Origin: Acanthosoma haemorrhoidale
Taxonomy: Eukaryota > Arthropoda > Insecta > Hemiptera > Acanthosomatidae
Length of the DNA: 64,000 bases
Assembly (NCBI GenBank): GCA_930367205.1
Contig: OV884015.1
Coordinates: 1,116,001 to 1,180,000 of the forward strand
Direction of reading: 5' to 3'
Shown in pieces: positions 22,132 to 36,807 of the stretch; position 1 is the first letter of the stretch; each line of letters opens with the position of its first letter. A model generated the notes under the pieces. That model did no database searches. It worked only from the letters and a program-made list of their open reading frames with translations, and had not been told where the DNA came from. The position numbers were made by a program, and so were the translations under genes.

Positions 22132-22751
22132 TGTGGCGATTCTTAGTATATAAAGTGAAATCACCCTATACGTTATTGCAGATATATTATAGACAAAGGT
22201 AAATAACATGAACAAAAGTAAATTATTATAAATCTATTAGCAATAAAGAAAAGCAGAAGCAAGTAACATGAGACCGGACAACGACTGTCAGTCATAAATT
22301 AGAGAGACCCTTACAGCCAGGCCTGCGGGACCCTTGTCACATGTAAACCACAGCCTAAGTGGTCCTGTCAGCAGTCTGACAGATTACTGAGAATCGGCAT
22401 GCTCCTTGCCACATGTTAGGATCTCGCAGGCCCTAAGGAACCTTATTTGTTCAGCCCTCCCAAGGAGGCGTGGGCCATATTTAACGGAGGAGGCTAGCCC
22501 CAGACGGCCAGTCTTTCGCGGCCGTTACTCAGTGATACTTGCTTCTGTTCGAACTCTGAAACTTTGACTTATTCTTTATGAATCCTCTGTACCTCTTGAA
22601 CATAGTGCATTGTCGGGGCACATACCTATCAGAAATGGAGTCAGATATTAACGCCGACCTGGAACGATTGTCCAGGTTGCAAACTTGAACAATTCGCACT
22701 TGTCACCAGGGCTAGAGTGATTGGGCACTCCCCTAGTGACATTTCCCGACA
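22132..22751 (+). repeat. 3' long terminal repeat (620 bp)
   Basis: This is the second copy of the LTR, 5,037 bp downstream of the first and the same length with no indel. It directly follows the polypurine stretch and ends CCCGACA against the right target duplication. The only difference from the 5' copy is A at 22445. Near-identity is expected because both LTRs are copied from one template at integration, so it reports a recent insertion. Confidence 0.97.
22242..22247 (+). terminator. Candidate polyadenylation signal AATAAA (3' LTR copy)
   Basis: This is the same hexamer, 110 bp into the 3' LTR, where the genomic transcript of the element would be cleaved. The A-rich surroundings contain further weaker variants, so the exact signal is uncertain. 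Confidence 0.45.
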
Positions 22752-22756
22752 GAGCA
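22752..22756. repeat. Right target-site duplication GAGCA
   Basis: GAGCA follows the terminal CA of the 3' LTR, and satellite sequence TGTTTGACATC resumes straight away in register with the left flank. Both sides therefore belong to one interrupted monomer, with no flanking deletion. Confidence 0.93.
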
Positions 22757-23476
22757 TGTTTGACATCATTTAATGTTTTATTAACTCGTAAGTTTAATCA
22801 TACGATCGTATCACGTAAAACAATGAGTGCCAATGATACATTATACAATTATATTCAACATCATTTGATGTTATATTCACTCGTAACTTGAATCACACGA
22901 TCGTATCACGTGATACAATGAGTTCAAATGATACGGTACACAATCATATTCGACATCATTTGATGTTATGTTTACTCGTTACTTTAATCTTACGATCGTA
23001 TCACGTGATACAATGAGTGCTACTGATACAGCACACAATCATATTCGACATCATTTGATGTTATATTCACTCGTAACTTGAATCATACGATTGTATCACG
23101 TGATACAATGTGTGCTAATGATACAGCACACAATCTTATTCGACATTATTTGATGTTATATTCACTCGTAACTTGAATCATACGATCGTATCACGTGATA
23201 CAATAAGTTTAAATGATACGGTAAACAATCATATTCGACATCATTTGATGTTATATCCATCCCAAACTTTAATCATACGATCGTATCACGTGAAACAATG
23301 AGTGCTAATGATACATTATACAATCCTATTCAAAATCATTTGATGTTATCTTCACTCGTAACTTTCATCATACGATCGTATCACGTGATACAATAAGTGC
23401 AAATGATACGGCACACTATCATATTTGACATCATTTGATGTCATATTCACTCGTAAATTTATTCATACGATCGTAT
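22752..23476. repeat. Family A array, segment 7, right part
   Basis: The interrupted stunted monomer resumes and the HOR continues to a standard header. With the element and one target copy removed, the header spacing is 2,818 bp, which is 2,720 plus one B monomer. Confidence 0.94.
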
Positions 23477-24190
23477 GATCTTTAACGTTAGCTCTTGCCC
23501 TATTATGTTCTCCTGATACCAAAACAAAGAAAACATCTTTAAAAAGTCGAATTTTAACAAAAATGCGTATTTCATAGCTTGTACGTTAGCACCTGCCCTA
23601 TTATGTTCTCCTGATACGAAAACGAGAAAAATATCGTCAAAAAGTTGAATTTTTCAAAAATGCGTATTTCATAGCTAGTATGTTAGCTCCTGCCCCATTA
23701 TGTACCCCTGATATGAAAACCAGGAAAAGATCGTCAAAAAGTTGAATTTTTAAAAAATGGGTATTTCATAGCTGGTACGTTAGCTCCTGTCCCATTATGT
23801 TCTCCTGATACCAAAACAAAGAAAATATCGTCTAAAATTCAAATTTTTACAAAAATGCGTTTTTTATAGCTGGTACGTTAGCTCCTACCCTATTATGTTC
23901 TCCTGATACGAAAACCAGGAAAATATCGTCAAAAAGTCGATTTTTTAAAAAATGCGTATTTCATAGCTAGTACGTCAGCTCCTGCCCCATTATGTTCTCC
24001 TGATACCTAAACTAGAAAATATCGTCAAAAAGTTAAATTTTTTTAAAAAAGAGTTTTTTATAGCTGGTACGTTAGCTTCTGAACAATTATGATTTACTCA
24101 TACCAAAACAAGAAAAATATCGTCAAAAAGTCGAATTTTAAAAAAATGCGTATTTTATAGCTGGTACAATAATTCCTGCCCTATTATGTT
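23477..24190. repeat. Family B block 7 (714 bp)
   Basis: About 7.3 monomers are present. It carries the monomer CCCCTGATATGAAAACCAGG with AAGATCGTC that is then seen in most downstream blocks, and a private TAAACTAGAAAATATC at about 24007. Confidence 0.94.
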
Positions 24191-27100
24191 AACTCGTAGC
24201 TTTGATCATACGATCGTATCAAGTAATAAAATGAGTGCTAATGATACATTATACAATCATATTCAACATCATTTGATGTTATCTTCACTCGTAACTTTCA
24301 TCATACGATCGTATCACGTGATACAATGAGTGCCAATGATACGGTACACTATCATATTCGACATCATTTGATGTTATATTCACTCGTGGCTTCAATCATA
24401 CGATCGTATCACGTGATATAATGAGTGGCAATGATGCGGTACACTATCATATTCCACATGATTTGATGTTATGTTTACTCGTAACTTTATTCATACGATC
24501 GTATCACGTGATTGAATGAGTGCCAATGATATGGTACACAATCAAATTCGACATTATTTGGTGTTATATTCACTCGTAACTTGAATCACACGATCGTATC
24601 ACGTGATACAATGAGTTCAAATGATACGGTACACAACCATATTCGACATCATTTGATGTTATGTTCACTCGTAACTTGAATCATACGATTGTATCACGTG
24701 ATACCATGAGTGCTAATGATTAGGCACACAATCATATTCGACATATTTTGATGTTATGTTCACGCGAAACTTTAATTATACGATCATATCACGTGATTGA
24801 ATGAGTGCCAATGATATGACACACAATCATATTCGACATCATTTGATGTTATATTTACTCGTAGCTTGAATCATACAATTGTATCACGTGATACAATGAG
24901 TGCTAATGATACAGCACACAATCATATTCGACATCATTTGATGTTATATTCACTCGTAACTTGAATCATACGACCGTATCACGTGAAACAACGAGTGCTC
25001 ATGATACATTATACAATCATATTCAACATCATTTAATGTTATATTCACGCGAAACTTTAATCATACGATCGTATCACGTGATTGAATGAGTGCCAATGAT
25101 ATGGCACACAATCATATTCGACATCATTTGATGTTATATTCACTCGTAACTTAAATCATACGATTGTATCACGTGATACAATGAGTGCTACTGATACAGC
25201 ACACAATCATATTCGACATCATTTGATGTTATATTCACTCGTAACTTGAATCATACGATTGTATCACGTGATACAATGAGTGCTAATGATACAGCACACA
25301 ATCATATTCGACATCATTTGATGTTATATTCACTCGTAACTTGAATCATACGACCGTATCACGTGATTGAATGAATGCCAATGATATGGCACACAATCAT
25401 ATTCGACATCATTTGATGTTATATTCACTGGTACTATGAATCGTACGATCGTATCACGTAATACCATTAGTGCTAATGATTAGGCACACTATCATATTTG
25501 ACATCATCTGATGTTATTGATACGGTATACGAGCATGTTTGACATCATTTAATGTTATATTAACTCGTAAGTTTAATCATACGATCGTATCACGTAAAAC
25601 AATGAGTGCAAATGATACATTATACAATCATATTCAACATCATTAGATGTTATATTCACTCGTAACTTTAATCATACGATCATATCACGTGATACAATGA
25701 GTGCTACTGATACAGCACACAATCATATTCGACATCATTTGATGTTATGTTTACTCGTTACTTTAATCTTACGATCGTATCACGTGATACAATGAGTGCT
25801 AATGATACAGCACACTATCATATTTGACATCATTTGATGTTATATTCACTCGTACCTTGAATCATACGATCGTATCACGTGATACTATGAGTGCTAATGA
25901 TACAGCACACAATCATATTCGACATCATTTGATGTTATATTCACTCGTAACTTGAATCATACGACCGTATCACGTGAAACAACGAGTGCTCATGATACAT
26001 TATACAATCATATTCAACATCATTTAATGTTATATTCACGCGAAACTTTAATCATACGATCGTATCACGTGATTGAATGAGTGCCAATGATATGGCACAC
26101 AATCATATTCGACATCATTTGATGTTATATTCACTCGTAACTTAAATCATACGATTGTATCACGTGATACAATGAGTGCTACTGATACAGCACACAATCA
26201 TATTCGACATCATTTGATGTTATATTCACTCGTAACTTGAATCATACGATTGTATCACGTGATACAATGAGTGCTAATGATACAGCACACAATCATATTC
26301 GACATCATTTGATGTTATATTCACTCGTAACTTGAATCATACGACCGTATCACGTGATTGAATGAATGCCAATGATATGGCACACAATCATATTCGACAT
26401 CATTTGATGTTATATTCACTGGTACTATGAATCGTACGATCGTATCACGTAATACCATGAGTGCTAATGATTAGGCACACTATCATATTTGACATAATCT
26501 GATGTTATTGATACGGTATACGAGCATGTTTGACATCATTTAATGTTATATTAACTCGTAAGTTTAATCATACGATCGTATCACGTAAAACAATGAGTGC
26601 AAATGATACATTATACAATCATATTCAACATCATTAGATGTTATATTCACTCGTAACTTTAATCATACGATCATATCACGTGATACAATGAGTGCTACTG
26701 ATACAGCACACAATCATATTCGACATCATTTGATGTTATGTTTACTCGTTACTTTAATCTTACGATCGTATCACGTGATACAATGAGTGCTAATGATACA
26801 GCACACTATCATATTTGACATCATTTGATGTTATATTCACTCGTACCTTGAATCATACGATCGTATCACGTGATACTATGAGTGCTAATGATTAGGCACA
26901 CTATCTTATTTGACATCATTAGATGTTATATTCACTCGTAACTTTAATCATACGATCATATCACGTGATACAATGAGTGCTACTGATACAGCACACAATC
27001 ATATTCGACATCATTTGATGTTATATTCACTCGTAACTTGAATCATACGATTGTATCACGTGATACAATGAGTGCTAATGATACAGCACACAATCATATT

Positions 27101-28426
27101 CGACATCATTTGATGTTATATTCACTCGTAACTTGAATCATACGACCGTATCACGTGATTGAATGAATGCCAATGATATGGCACACAATCATATTCGACA
27201 TCATTTGATGTTATATTCACTCGTAACTTGAATCATACGATTGTATCAGGTGATACAATGAGTGCTAATGATACAGCACACAATCATATTCGACATCATT
27301 TGATGTTATATTCACTCGTAACTTGAATCATACGACCGTATCACGTGATTGAATGAATGCCAATGATATGGCACACAATCATATTCGACATCATTTGATG
27401 TTATATTCACTGGTACCATGAATCATACGATCGTATTAGGTGATACCATGAGTGCTAATGATTAGGCACACTATCATATTTGACATCATCTGATGTTATT
27501 GATACGGTATACGAGCATGTTTGACATCATTTAAAGTTTTATTACTCGTAAGTTTAATCATACGATCGTATCACGTAAAACAATGAGTGCCAATGATACA
27601 TTATACAATCATATTCAACATCATTTGATGTTATATTCACTCGTAACTTGAATCACACGATCGTATCACGTGATACAATGAGTTCAAATGATACGGTACA
27701 CAATCATATTCGACATCGTTTGATGTTATGTTTACTCGTTACTTTAATCTTACGATCGTATCACGTGATACAATGAGTGCTAATGATACAGCACACTATC
27801 ATATTTGACATCATTTGATGTTATATTCACTCGTACCTTGAATCATACGATCGTATCACGTGATACTATGAGTGCTAATGATTAGGCACACTATCTTATT
27901 TGACATCATTAGATGTTATATTCACTCGTAACTTTAATCATACGATCATATCACGTGATACAATGAGTGCTACTGATACAGCACACAATCATATTCGACA
28001 TCATTTGATGTTATATTCACTCGTAACTTGAATCATACGATTGTATCACGTGATACAATGAGTGCTAATGATACAGCACACAATCTTATTCGACATTATT
28101 TGATGTTATATTCACTCGTAACTTGAATCATACGATCGTATCACGTGATACAATAAGTTTAAATGATACGGTAAACAATCATATTCGACATCATTTGATG
28201 TTATATCCATCCCAAACTTTAATCATACGATCGTATCACGTGAAACAATGAGTGCTAATGATACATTATACAATCCTATTCAAAATCATTTGATGTTATC
28301 TTCACTCGTAACTTTCATCATACGATCGTATCACGTGATACAATAAGTGCAAATGATACGGCACACTATCACATTTGACATCATTTGATGTCATATTCAC
28401 TCGTAAATTTATTCATACGATCGTAT
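24191..28426. repeat. Family A array, segment 8
   Basis: About 4.2 kb of A monomers. A stretch of roughly 1 kb is repeated in tandem (about 24940-25900 and 25915-26870; CGAGTGCTCATGATACATT at both 24983 and 25983). Stunted monomers are near 25517, 26517 and 27500. It ends in a standard header. Confidence 0.93.
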
Positions 28427-29141
28427 GATCTTTAACGTTAGCTCTTGCCCTATTATGTTCTCCTGATACCAAAACAAAGAAAACATCTTTAAAAAGTCGA
28501 ATTTTAACAAAAATGCGTATTTCATAGCTTGTACGTTAGCACCTGCCCTATTATGTTCTCCTGATACGAAAACGAGAAAAATATCGTCAAAAAGTTGAAT
28601 TTTTCAAAAATGCGTATTTCATAGCTAGTATGTTAGCTCCTGCCCCATTATGTACCCCTGATATGAAAACCAGGAAAAGATCGTCAAAAAGTTGAATTTT
28701 TAAAAAATGGGTATTTCATAGCTGGTACGTTAGCTCCTGTCCCATTATGTTCTCCTGATACCAAAACAAAGAAAATATCGTCAAAAAGTCGATTTTTTAA
28801 AAAATGCGTATTTCATAGCTAGTACGGCAGCTCCTACCCCATTATGTTCTCCTGATACCTAAACAAGAAAATATCGTCAAAAAGTTGAATTTTTAAAAAA
28901 AATGCGTATTTCTTAGCTAGTACGTTAGCTCCTGCCTTATTATGTTCTCCTGATACCAAAACAAAGAAAATGTCATCAAAAAGTTAAATTTTTTTAAAAA
29001 AGAGTATTTTATAGCTGGTACGTTAGCTTCTGAACAATTATGATTTCCTCATACCAAAACAAGAAAAATATCGTCAAAAAGTCGAATTTTAAAAAAATGC
29101 GTATTTTATAGCTGGTACAATAATTCCTGCCCTATTATGTT
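28427..29141. repeat. Family B block 8 (715 bp)
   Basis: About 7.3 monomers are present. It is the first block here whose downstream junction is the CGTGGCTTCAATC type in place of CGTAGCTTTGATC, meaning that two A monomers after the block are absent. Confidence 0.94.
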
Positions 29142-32100
29142 AACTCGTGGCTTCAATCATACGATCGTATCACGTGATATAATGAGTGGCAATGATGCGG
29201 TACACTATCATATTCCACATCATTTGATGTTATGTTTACTCGTAACTTTAATCATACGATCATATCACGTGATTGAATGAGTGCCAATGATATAGCACAC
29301 AATCAAATTCGACATTATTTGGTGTTATATTCACTCGTAACTTGAATCACACGATCGTATCACGTGATACAATGAGTTCAAATGATACGGTACACAATCA
29401 TATTCGACATCATTTGATGTTATGTTCACTCGTAACTTGAATCATACGATTGTATCACGTGATACAATGAGTGCTAATGATACAGCAAACAATCATATTC
29501 GACATCATTTGATGTTATATTCACTAGTACCATGAATCTTACGATCGTATCACGTGATACCATGAGTGCTAATGATTAGGCACACTATCTTATTCGACAT
29601 CATTTCATGTTATATTCACTCGTAACTTTAATCATACGATCGTGTCACGTGATTGAATAAGTGCTAATGATATAGCACACAATCATATTCGACATCATCT
29701 GATGTTATTGATACAGCACACAATTATATTCGACATCATTCATGTTATATTCATTCGTAACTTAAATCATACGATCGTATCACGTGATTGAATAAGTGCT
29801 AATGATATAGCACACAATCATATTCGACATCATCTGATGTTATATTCACTCGTAACTTGAATCATACGATTGTATCACGTGATAAAATGAGTGCCAATGA
29901 TATGACACACAATCAAATTCGACATCATTTGATGGTATATTCACTCGTAACTTTATTCTAACGATCGTATCACATGATACAATGAGTGCCAATGATACAG
30001 CACACTATTATATTTGACATCATTTGATGTTATATTCACCCGAAACTTTCATCATACGATCGTATCACGTGATTGAATGAGTGCCAATGATATGGCACAC
30101 AATCATATTCGACATCATTTGATGTTATATTCACTCGTGACTTGAATCATACGATCGTATCACGTGATACCATGAGTGATAATGATTAGGCACACTATCA
30201 TATTCGACATCATTTGATGTTATATTCACTCGAAACTTTAATCATACGATCATATCACGTGATACCATGAGTGCTAATGATTAGGCACACAATCATATTC
30301 GACATCATTTGATGTTATGTTCACGCGAAACTTTTATCATACAATCATATCACGTGATTGAATGAGTGCCAATGATTAGGCACACAATCATATTCGACAT
30401 CATTTGATGTTATGTTCACGCGAAACTCGAATCATACGATTGTAACACGTGATACAATGAGTTCAAATGATACGGTACACAATCATATTCCACATCATTT
30501 GATGTTATGTTTACTCGTAACTTTAATTATACGATCATATCACGTGATTGAATGAGTGCCAATGATATGACACACAATCATATTCGACATCATTTGATGT
30601 TATATTCACTCGTAACTTGAATCATACGATTGTATCACGTGATACAATGAGTGCTAATGATACAGCACACAATCATATTTGACATCATTTGATGTTATAT
30701 TCACTCGTAACTTGAATCATACGACCGTATCACGTGATTGAATGAATGCCAATGATATGGCACACAATCATATTCGACATCATCTGATGTTATTGATACG
30801 GTATACGAGCATGTTTGACATCATTTAATGTTATATTAACTCGTAAGTTTAATCATACGATCGTATCACGTAAAACAATGAACGCCAATGATACATTATA
30901 CAATTATATTCAACATCATTTGATGTTATATTCACTCGTAACTTGAATCACACGATCGTATCACGTGATACAATGAGTTCAAATGATACGGTACACAATC
31001 ATATTCGAAATCATTTGATGTTATGTTTACTCGTTACTTTAATCTTACGATCGTATCACGTGATACAATGAGTGCTACTGATACAGCACACAATCATATT
31101 CGACATCATTTGATGTTATATTCACTCGTAACTTGAATCATACGATTGTATCACGTGATACAATGAGTGCTAATGATACAGCACACAATCTTATTCGACA
31201 TTATTTGATGTTATATTCACTCGTAACTTGAATCATACGATCGTATCACGTGATACAATAAGTTTAAATGATACGGTAAACAATCATATTCGACATCATT
31301 TGATGTTATATCCATCCCAAACTTTAATCATACGATCGTATCACGTGAAACAATGAGTGCTAATGATACATTATACAATCCTATTCAAAATCATTTGATG
31401 TTATCTTCACTCGTAACTTTCATCATACGATCGTATCACGTGATACAATAAGTGCAAATGATTAGGCACACTATCATATTTGACATCATCTGATGTTATT
31501 GATACGGTATACGAGCATGTTTGACATCATTTAATGTTTTATTAACTCGTAAGTTTAATCATACGATCGTATCACGTAAAACAATGAGTGCCAATGATAC
31601 ATTATACAATCATATTCAACATCATTTGATGTTATATTCACTCGTAACTTGAATCACACGATCGTATCACGTGATACAATGAGTTCAAATGATACGGTAC
31701 ACAATCATATTCGACATCATTTGATGTTATGTTTACTCGTTACTTTAATCTTACGATCGTATCACGTGATACAATGAGTGCTAATGATACAGCACACTAT
31801 CATATTTGACATCATTTGATGTTATGTTCACGCGAAACTTTAATTATACGATCATATCACGTGATTGAATGAGTGCCAATGATATGACACACAATCATAT
31901 TCGACATCATTTGATGTTATATTCACTCGTAACTTGAATCATACGATTGTATCACGTGATACAATGAGTGCTAATGATACAGCACACAATCATATTCGAC
32001 ATCATTTGATGTTATATTCACTCGTAACTTGAATCATACGACCGTATCACGTGATTGAATGAATGCCAATGATATGGCACACAATCATATTCGACATCAT

Positions 32101-32807
32101 TTGATGTTATATTCACTCGTAACTTGAATCACACGATCGTATCACGTGATACAATGAGTTCAAATGATACGGTACACAATCATATTCGACATCATTTGAT
32201 GTTATGTTTACTCGTTACTTTAATCTTACGATCGTATCACGTGATACAATGAGTGCTAATGATACAGCACACTATCATATTTGACATCATTTGATGTTAT
32301 GTTCACGCGAAACTTTAATTATACGATCATATCACGTGATTGAATGAGTGCCAATGATATGACACACAATCATATTCGACATCATTTGATGTTATATTCA
32401 CTCGTAACTTGAATCATACGATTGTATCACGTGATACAATGAGTGCTAATGATACAGCACACAATCTTATTCGACATTATTTGATGTTATATTCACTCGT
32501 AACTTGAATCATACGATCGTATCACGTGATACAATAAGTTTAAATGATACGGTAAACAATCATATTCGACATCATTTGATGTTATATCCATCCCAAACTT
32601 TAATCATACGATCGTATCACGTGAAACAATGAGTGCTAATGATACATTATACAATCCTATTCAAAATCATTTGATGTTATCTTCACTCGTAACTTTCATC
32701 ATACGATCGTATCACGTGATACAATAAGTGCAAATGATACGGCACACTATCATATTTGACATCATTTGATGTCATATTCACTCGTAAATTTATTCATACG
32801 ATCGTAT
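29142..32807. repeat. Family A array, segment 9
   Basis: About 3.7 kb of mixed A subtypes with the most scrambled order in the window. It includes a hybrid stunted monomer at about 29709-29748 and an orphan header at 31256 not followed by a B block. A repeated stretch is seen at about 31630-31980 and 32110-32450. It ends in a complete header at 32532. Confidence 0.92.
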
Positions 32808-33521
32808 GATCTTTAACGTTAGCTCTTGCCCTATTATGTTCTCCTGATACCAAAACAAAGAAAACATCTTTAAAAAGTCGAATTTTAACAAAAATGCGTA
32901 TTTCATAGCTTGTACGTTAGCACCTGCCCTATTATGTTCTCCTGATACGAAAACGAGAAAAAAATAGTCAAAAAGTTGAATTTTTCAAAAATGCGTATTT
33001 CATAGCTAGTATGTTAGCTCCTGCCCCATTATGTACCCCTGATATGAAAACCAGGAAAAGATCGTCAAAAAGTTGAATTTTTAAAAAATGGGTATTTCAT
33101 AGCTGGTACGTTAGCTCCTGTCCCATTATGTTCTCCTGATACCAAAACAAAGAAAATATCGTCTAAAATTCAAATTTTTACAAAAATGCATTTTTTATAG
33201 CTGGTACGTTAGCTCCTACCCTATTATGTTCTCCTGATACGAAAACCAGGAAAATATCGTCAAAAAGTCGATTTTTTAAAAAATGCGTATTTCATAGCTA
33301 GTACGTCAGCTCCTGCCCCATTATGTTCTCCTGATACCTAAACAAGAAAATATCGTCAAAAAGTTAAATTTTTTTAAAAAAGAGTTTTTTATAGCTGGTA
33401 CGTTAGCTTCTGAACAATTATGATTTACTCATACCAAAACAAGAAAAATATCGTCAAAAAGTCGAATTTTAAAAAAATGCGTATTTTATAGCTGGTACAA
33501 TAATTCCTGCCCTATTATGTT
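32808..33521. repeat. Family B block 9 (714 bp)
   Basis: About 7.3 monomers in the same order as block 7, with private changes such as GAGAAAAAAATAGTC near 32950 and AAATGCATTTTTTATAG near 33185. The latter also occurs in block 14. Confidence 0.94.
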
Positions 33522-36500
33522 AACTCGTAGCTTTGATCATACGATCGTATCAAGTAATAAAATGAGTGCTAATGATACATTATACAATCATATTCAACAT
33601 CATTTGATGTTATCTTCACTCGTAACTTTCATCATACGATCGTATCACGTGATACAATGAGTGCCAATGATACGGTACACTATCATATTCGACATCATTT
33701 GATGTTATATTCACTCGTGGCTTCAATCATACGATCGTATCACGTGATATAATGAGTGGCAATGATGCGGTACACTATCATATTCCACATGATTTGATGT
33801 TATGTTTACTCGTAACTTTATTCATACGATCGTATCACGTGATTGAATGAGTGCCAATGATATGGTACACAATCAAATTCGACATTATTTGGTGTTATAT
33901 TCACTTGTAACTTGAATCACACGATCGTATCACGTGATACAATGAGTTCAAATGATACGGTACACAACCATATTCGACATCATTTGATGTTATGTTCACT
34001 CGTAACTTGAATCATACGATTGTATCACGTGATACCATGAGTGCTAATGATTAGGCACACAATCATATTCGACATATTTTGATGTTATGTTCACGCGAAA
34101 CTTTAATTATACGATCATATCACGTGATTGAATGAGTGCCAATGATATGACACACAATCACATTCGACATCATTTGATGTTATATTTACTCGTAGCTTGA
34201 ATCATACAATTGTATCACGTGATACAATGAGTGCTAATGATACAGCACACAATCATATTCGACATCATTTGATGTTATATTCACTCGTAACTTGAATCAT
34301 ACGACCGTATCACGTGAAACAACGAGTGCTCATGATACATTATACAATCATATTCAACATCATTTGATGTTATATTCACTCGTAACTTAAATCATACGAT
34401 TGTATCACGTGATACAATGAGTGCTACTGATACAGCACACAATCATATTCGACATCATTTGATGTTATATTCACTCGTAACTTGAATCATACGATTGTAT
34501 CACGTGATACAATGAGTGCTAATGATACAGCACACAATCATATTCGACATCATTTGATGTTATATTCACTCGTAACTTGAATCATACGACCGTATCACGT
34601 GATTGAATGAATGCCAATGATATGGCACACAATCATATTCGACATCATTTGATGTTATATTCACTGGTACTATGAATCGTACGATCGTATCACGTAATAC
34701 CATGAGTGCTAATGATTAGGCACACTATCATATTTGACATCATCTGATGTTATTGATACGGTATACGAGCATGTTTGACATCATTTAATGTTATATTAAC
34801 TCGTAAGTTTAATCATACGATCGTATCACGTAAAACAATGAGTGCAAATGATACATTATACAATCATATTCAACATCATTAGATGTTATATTCACTCGTA
34901 ACTTTAATCATACGATCATATCACGTGATACAATGAGTGCTACTGATACAGCACACAATCATATTCGACATCATTTGATGTTATATTCACTCGTAACTTG
35001 AATCATACGATTGTATCACGTGATACAATGAGTGCTAATGATACAGCACACAATCATATTTGACATCATTTGATGTTATATTCACTCGTAACTTGAATCA
35101 TACGACCGTATCACGTGATTGAATGAATGCCAATGATATGGCACACAATCATATTCGACATCATTTGATGTTATATTCACTGGTACTATGAATCGTACGA
35201 TCGTATCACGTAATACCATGAGTGCTAATGATTAGGCACACTATCATATTTGACATCATCTGATGTTATTGATACGGTATACGAGCATGTTTGACATCAT
35301 TTAATGTTATATTAACTCGTAAGTTTAATCATACGATCGTATCACGTAAAACAATGAGTGCAAATGATACATTATACAATCATATTCAACATCATTAGAT
35401 GTTATATTAACTCGTAAGTTTAATCATACGATCGTATCACGTAAAACAATGAGTGCAAATGATACATTATACAATCATATTCAACATCATTAGATGTTAT
35501 ATTCACTCGTAACTTTAATCATACGATCATATCACGTGATACAATGAGTGCTACTGATACAGCACACAATCATATTCGACATCATTTGATGTTATATTCA
35601 CTCGTAACTTGAATCATACGATTGTATCAGGTGATACAATGAGTGCTAATGATACAGCACACAATCATATTCGACATCATTTGATGTTATATTCACTCGT
35701 AACTTGAATTATACGACCGTATCACGTGATTGAATGAATGCCAATGATATGGCACACAATCATATTCGACATCATTTGATGTTATATTCACTGGTACCAT
35801 GAATCATACGATCGTATTAGGTGATACCATGAGTGCTAATGATTAGGCACACTATCATATTTGACATCATCTGATGTTATTGATACGGTATACGAGCATG
35901 TTTGACATCATTTAATGTTTTATTACTCGTAAGTTTAATCATACGATCGTATCACGTAAAACAATGAGTGCCAATGATACATTATACAATCATATTCAAC
36001 ATCATTTGATGTTATATTCACTCGTAACTTGAATCACACGATCGTATCACGTGATACAATGAGTTCAAATGATACGGTACACAATCATATTCGACATCAT
36101 TTGATGTTATGTTTACTCGTTACTTTAATCTTACGATCGTATCACGTGATACAATGAGTGCTAATGATACAGCACACTATCATATTTGACATCATTTGAT
36201 GTTATATTCACTCGTACCTTGAATCATACGATCGTATCACGTGATACTATGAGTGCTAATGATTAGGCACACTATCTTATTTGACATCATTAGATGTTAT
36301 ATTCACTCGTAACTTTAATCATACGATCATATCACGTGATACAATGAGTGCTACTGATACAGCACACAATCATATTCGACATCATTTGATGTTATATTCA
36401 CTCGTAACTTGAATCATACGATTGTATCACGTGATACAATGAGTGCTAATGATACAGCACACAATCTTATTCGACATTATTTGATGTTATATTCACTCGT

Positions 36501-36807
36501 AACTTGAATCATACGATCGTATCACGTGATACAATAAGTTTAAATGATACGGTAAACAATCATATTCGACATCATTTGATGTTATATCCATCCCAAACTT
36601 TAATCATACGATCGTATCACGTGAAACAATGAGTGCTAATGATACATTATACAATCCTATTCAAAATCATTTGATGTTATCTTCACTCGTAACTTTCATC
36701 ATACGATCGTATCACGTGATACAATAAGTGCAAATGATACGGCACACTATCATATTTGACATCATTTGATGTCATATTCACTCGTAAATTTATTCATACG
36801 ATCGTAT
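33522..36807. repeat. Family A array, segment 10
   Basis: About 3.3 kb. It contains the private variant TTCACTTGTAAC at 33900 that marks the start of the 4,094-bp duplication. Stunted monomers lie near 34752, 35272 and 35881. Two adjacent monomers at about 35380-35500 are identical tandem copies. Confidence 0.93.

Larger units (their letters stand above)
17095..22751 (+). mobile_element. Complete Ty3/Gypsy LTR retrotransposon, CsRn1/Kabuki-like clade
   Basis: The element is 5,657 bp long. It starts TGTGGCGATT and ends TTCCCGACA, so the termini are TG...CA. Identical 5-bp copies of GAGCA flank it. In order it holds a 5' LTR, a PBS, a single Gag-Pol ORF, an AT-rich non-coding stretch, a polypurine tract and a 3' LTR. 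The order of domains (protease, RT, RNase H, integrase) is that of Ty3/Gypsy and not Copia. The tRNA-Trp PBS and the Gag style (LPxFxxxDPxLWFxQVE-like start) are characteristic of the CsRn1/Kabuki clade; the clade call comes from family knowledge and not from a tree. The two LTRs differ at one of 620 positions, so the insertion is young. It sits in satellite DNA, inside a stunted A monomer, in the same orientation as the plus strand. There is no envelope ORF. Confidence 0.97.
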
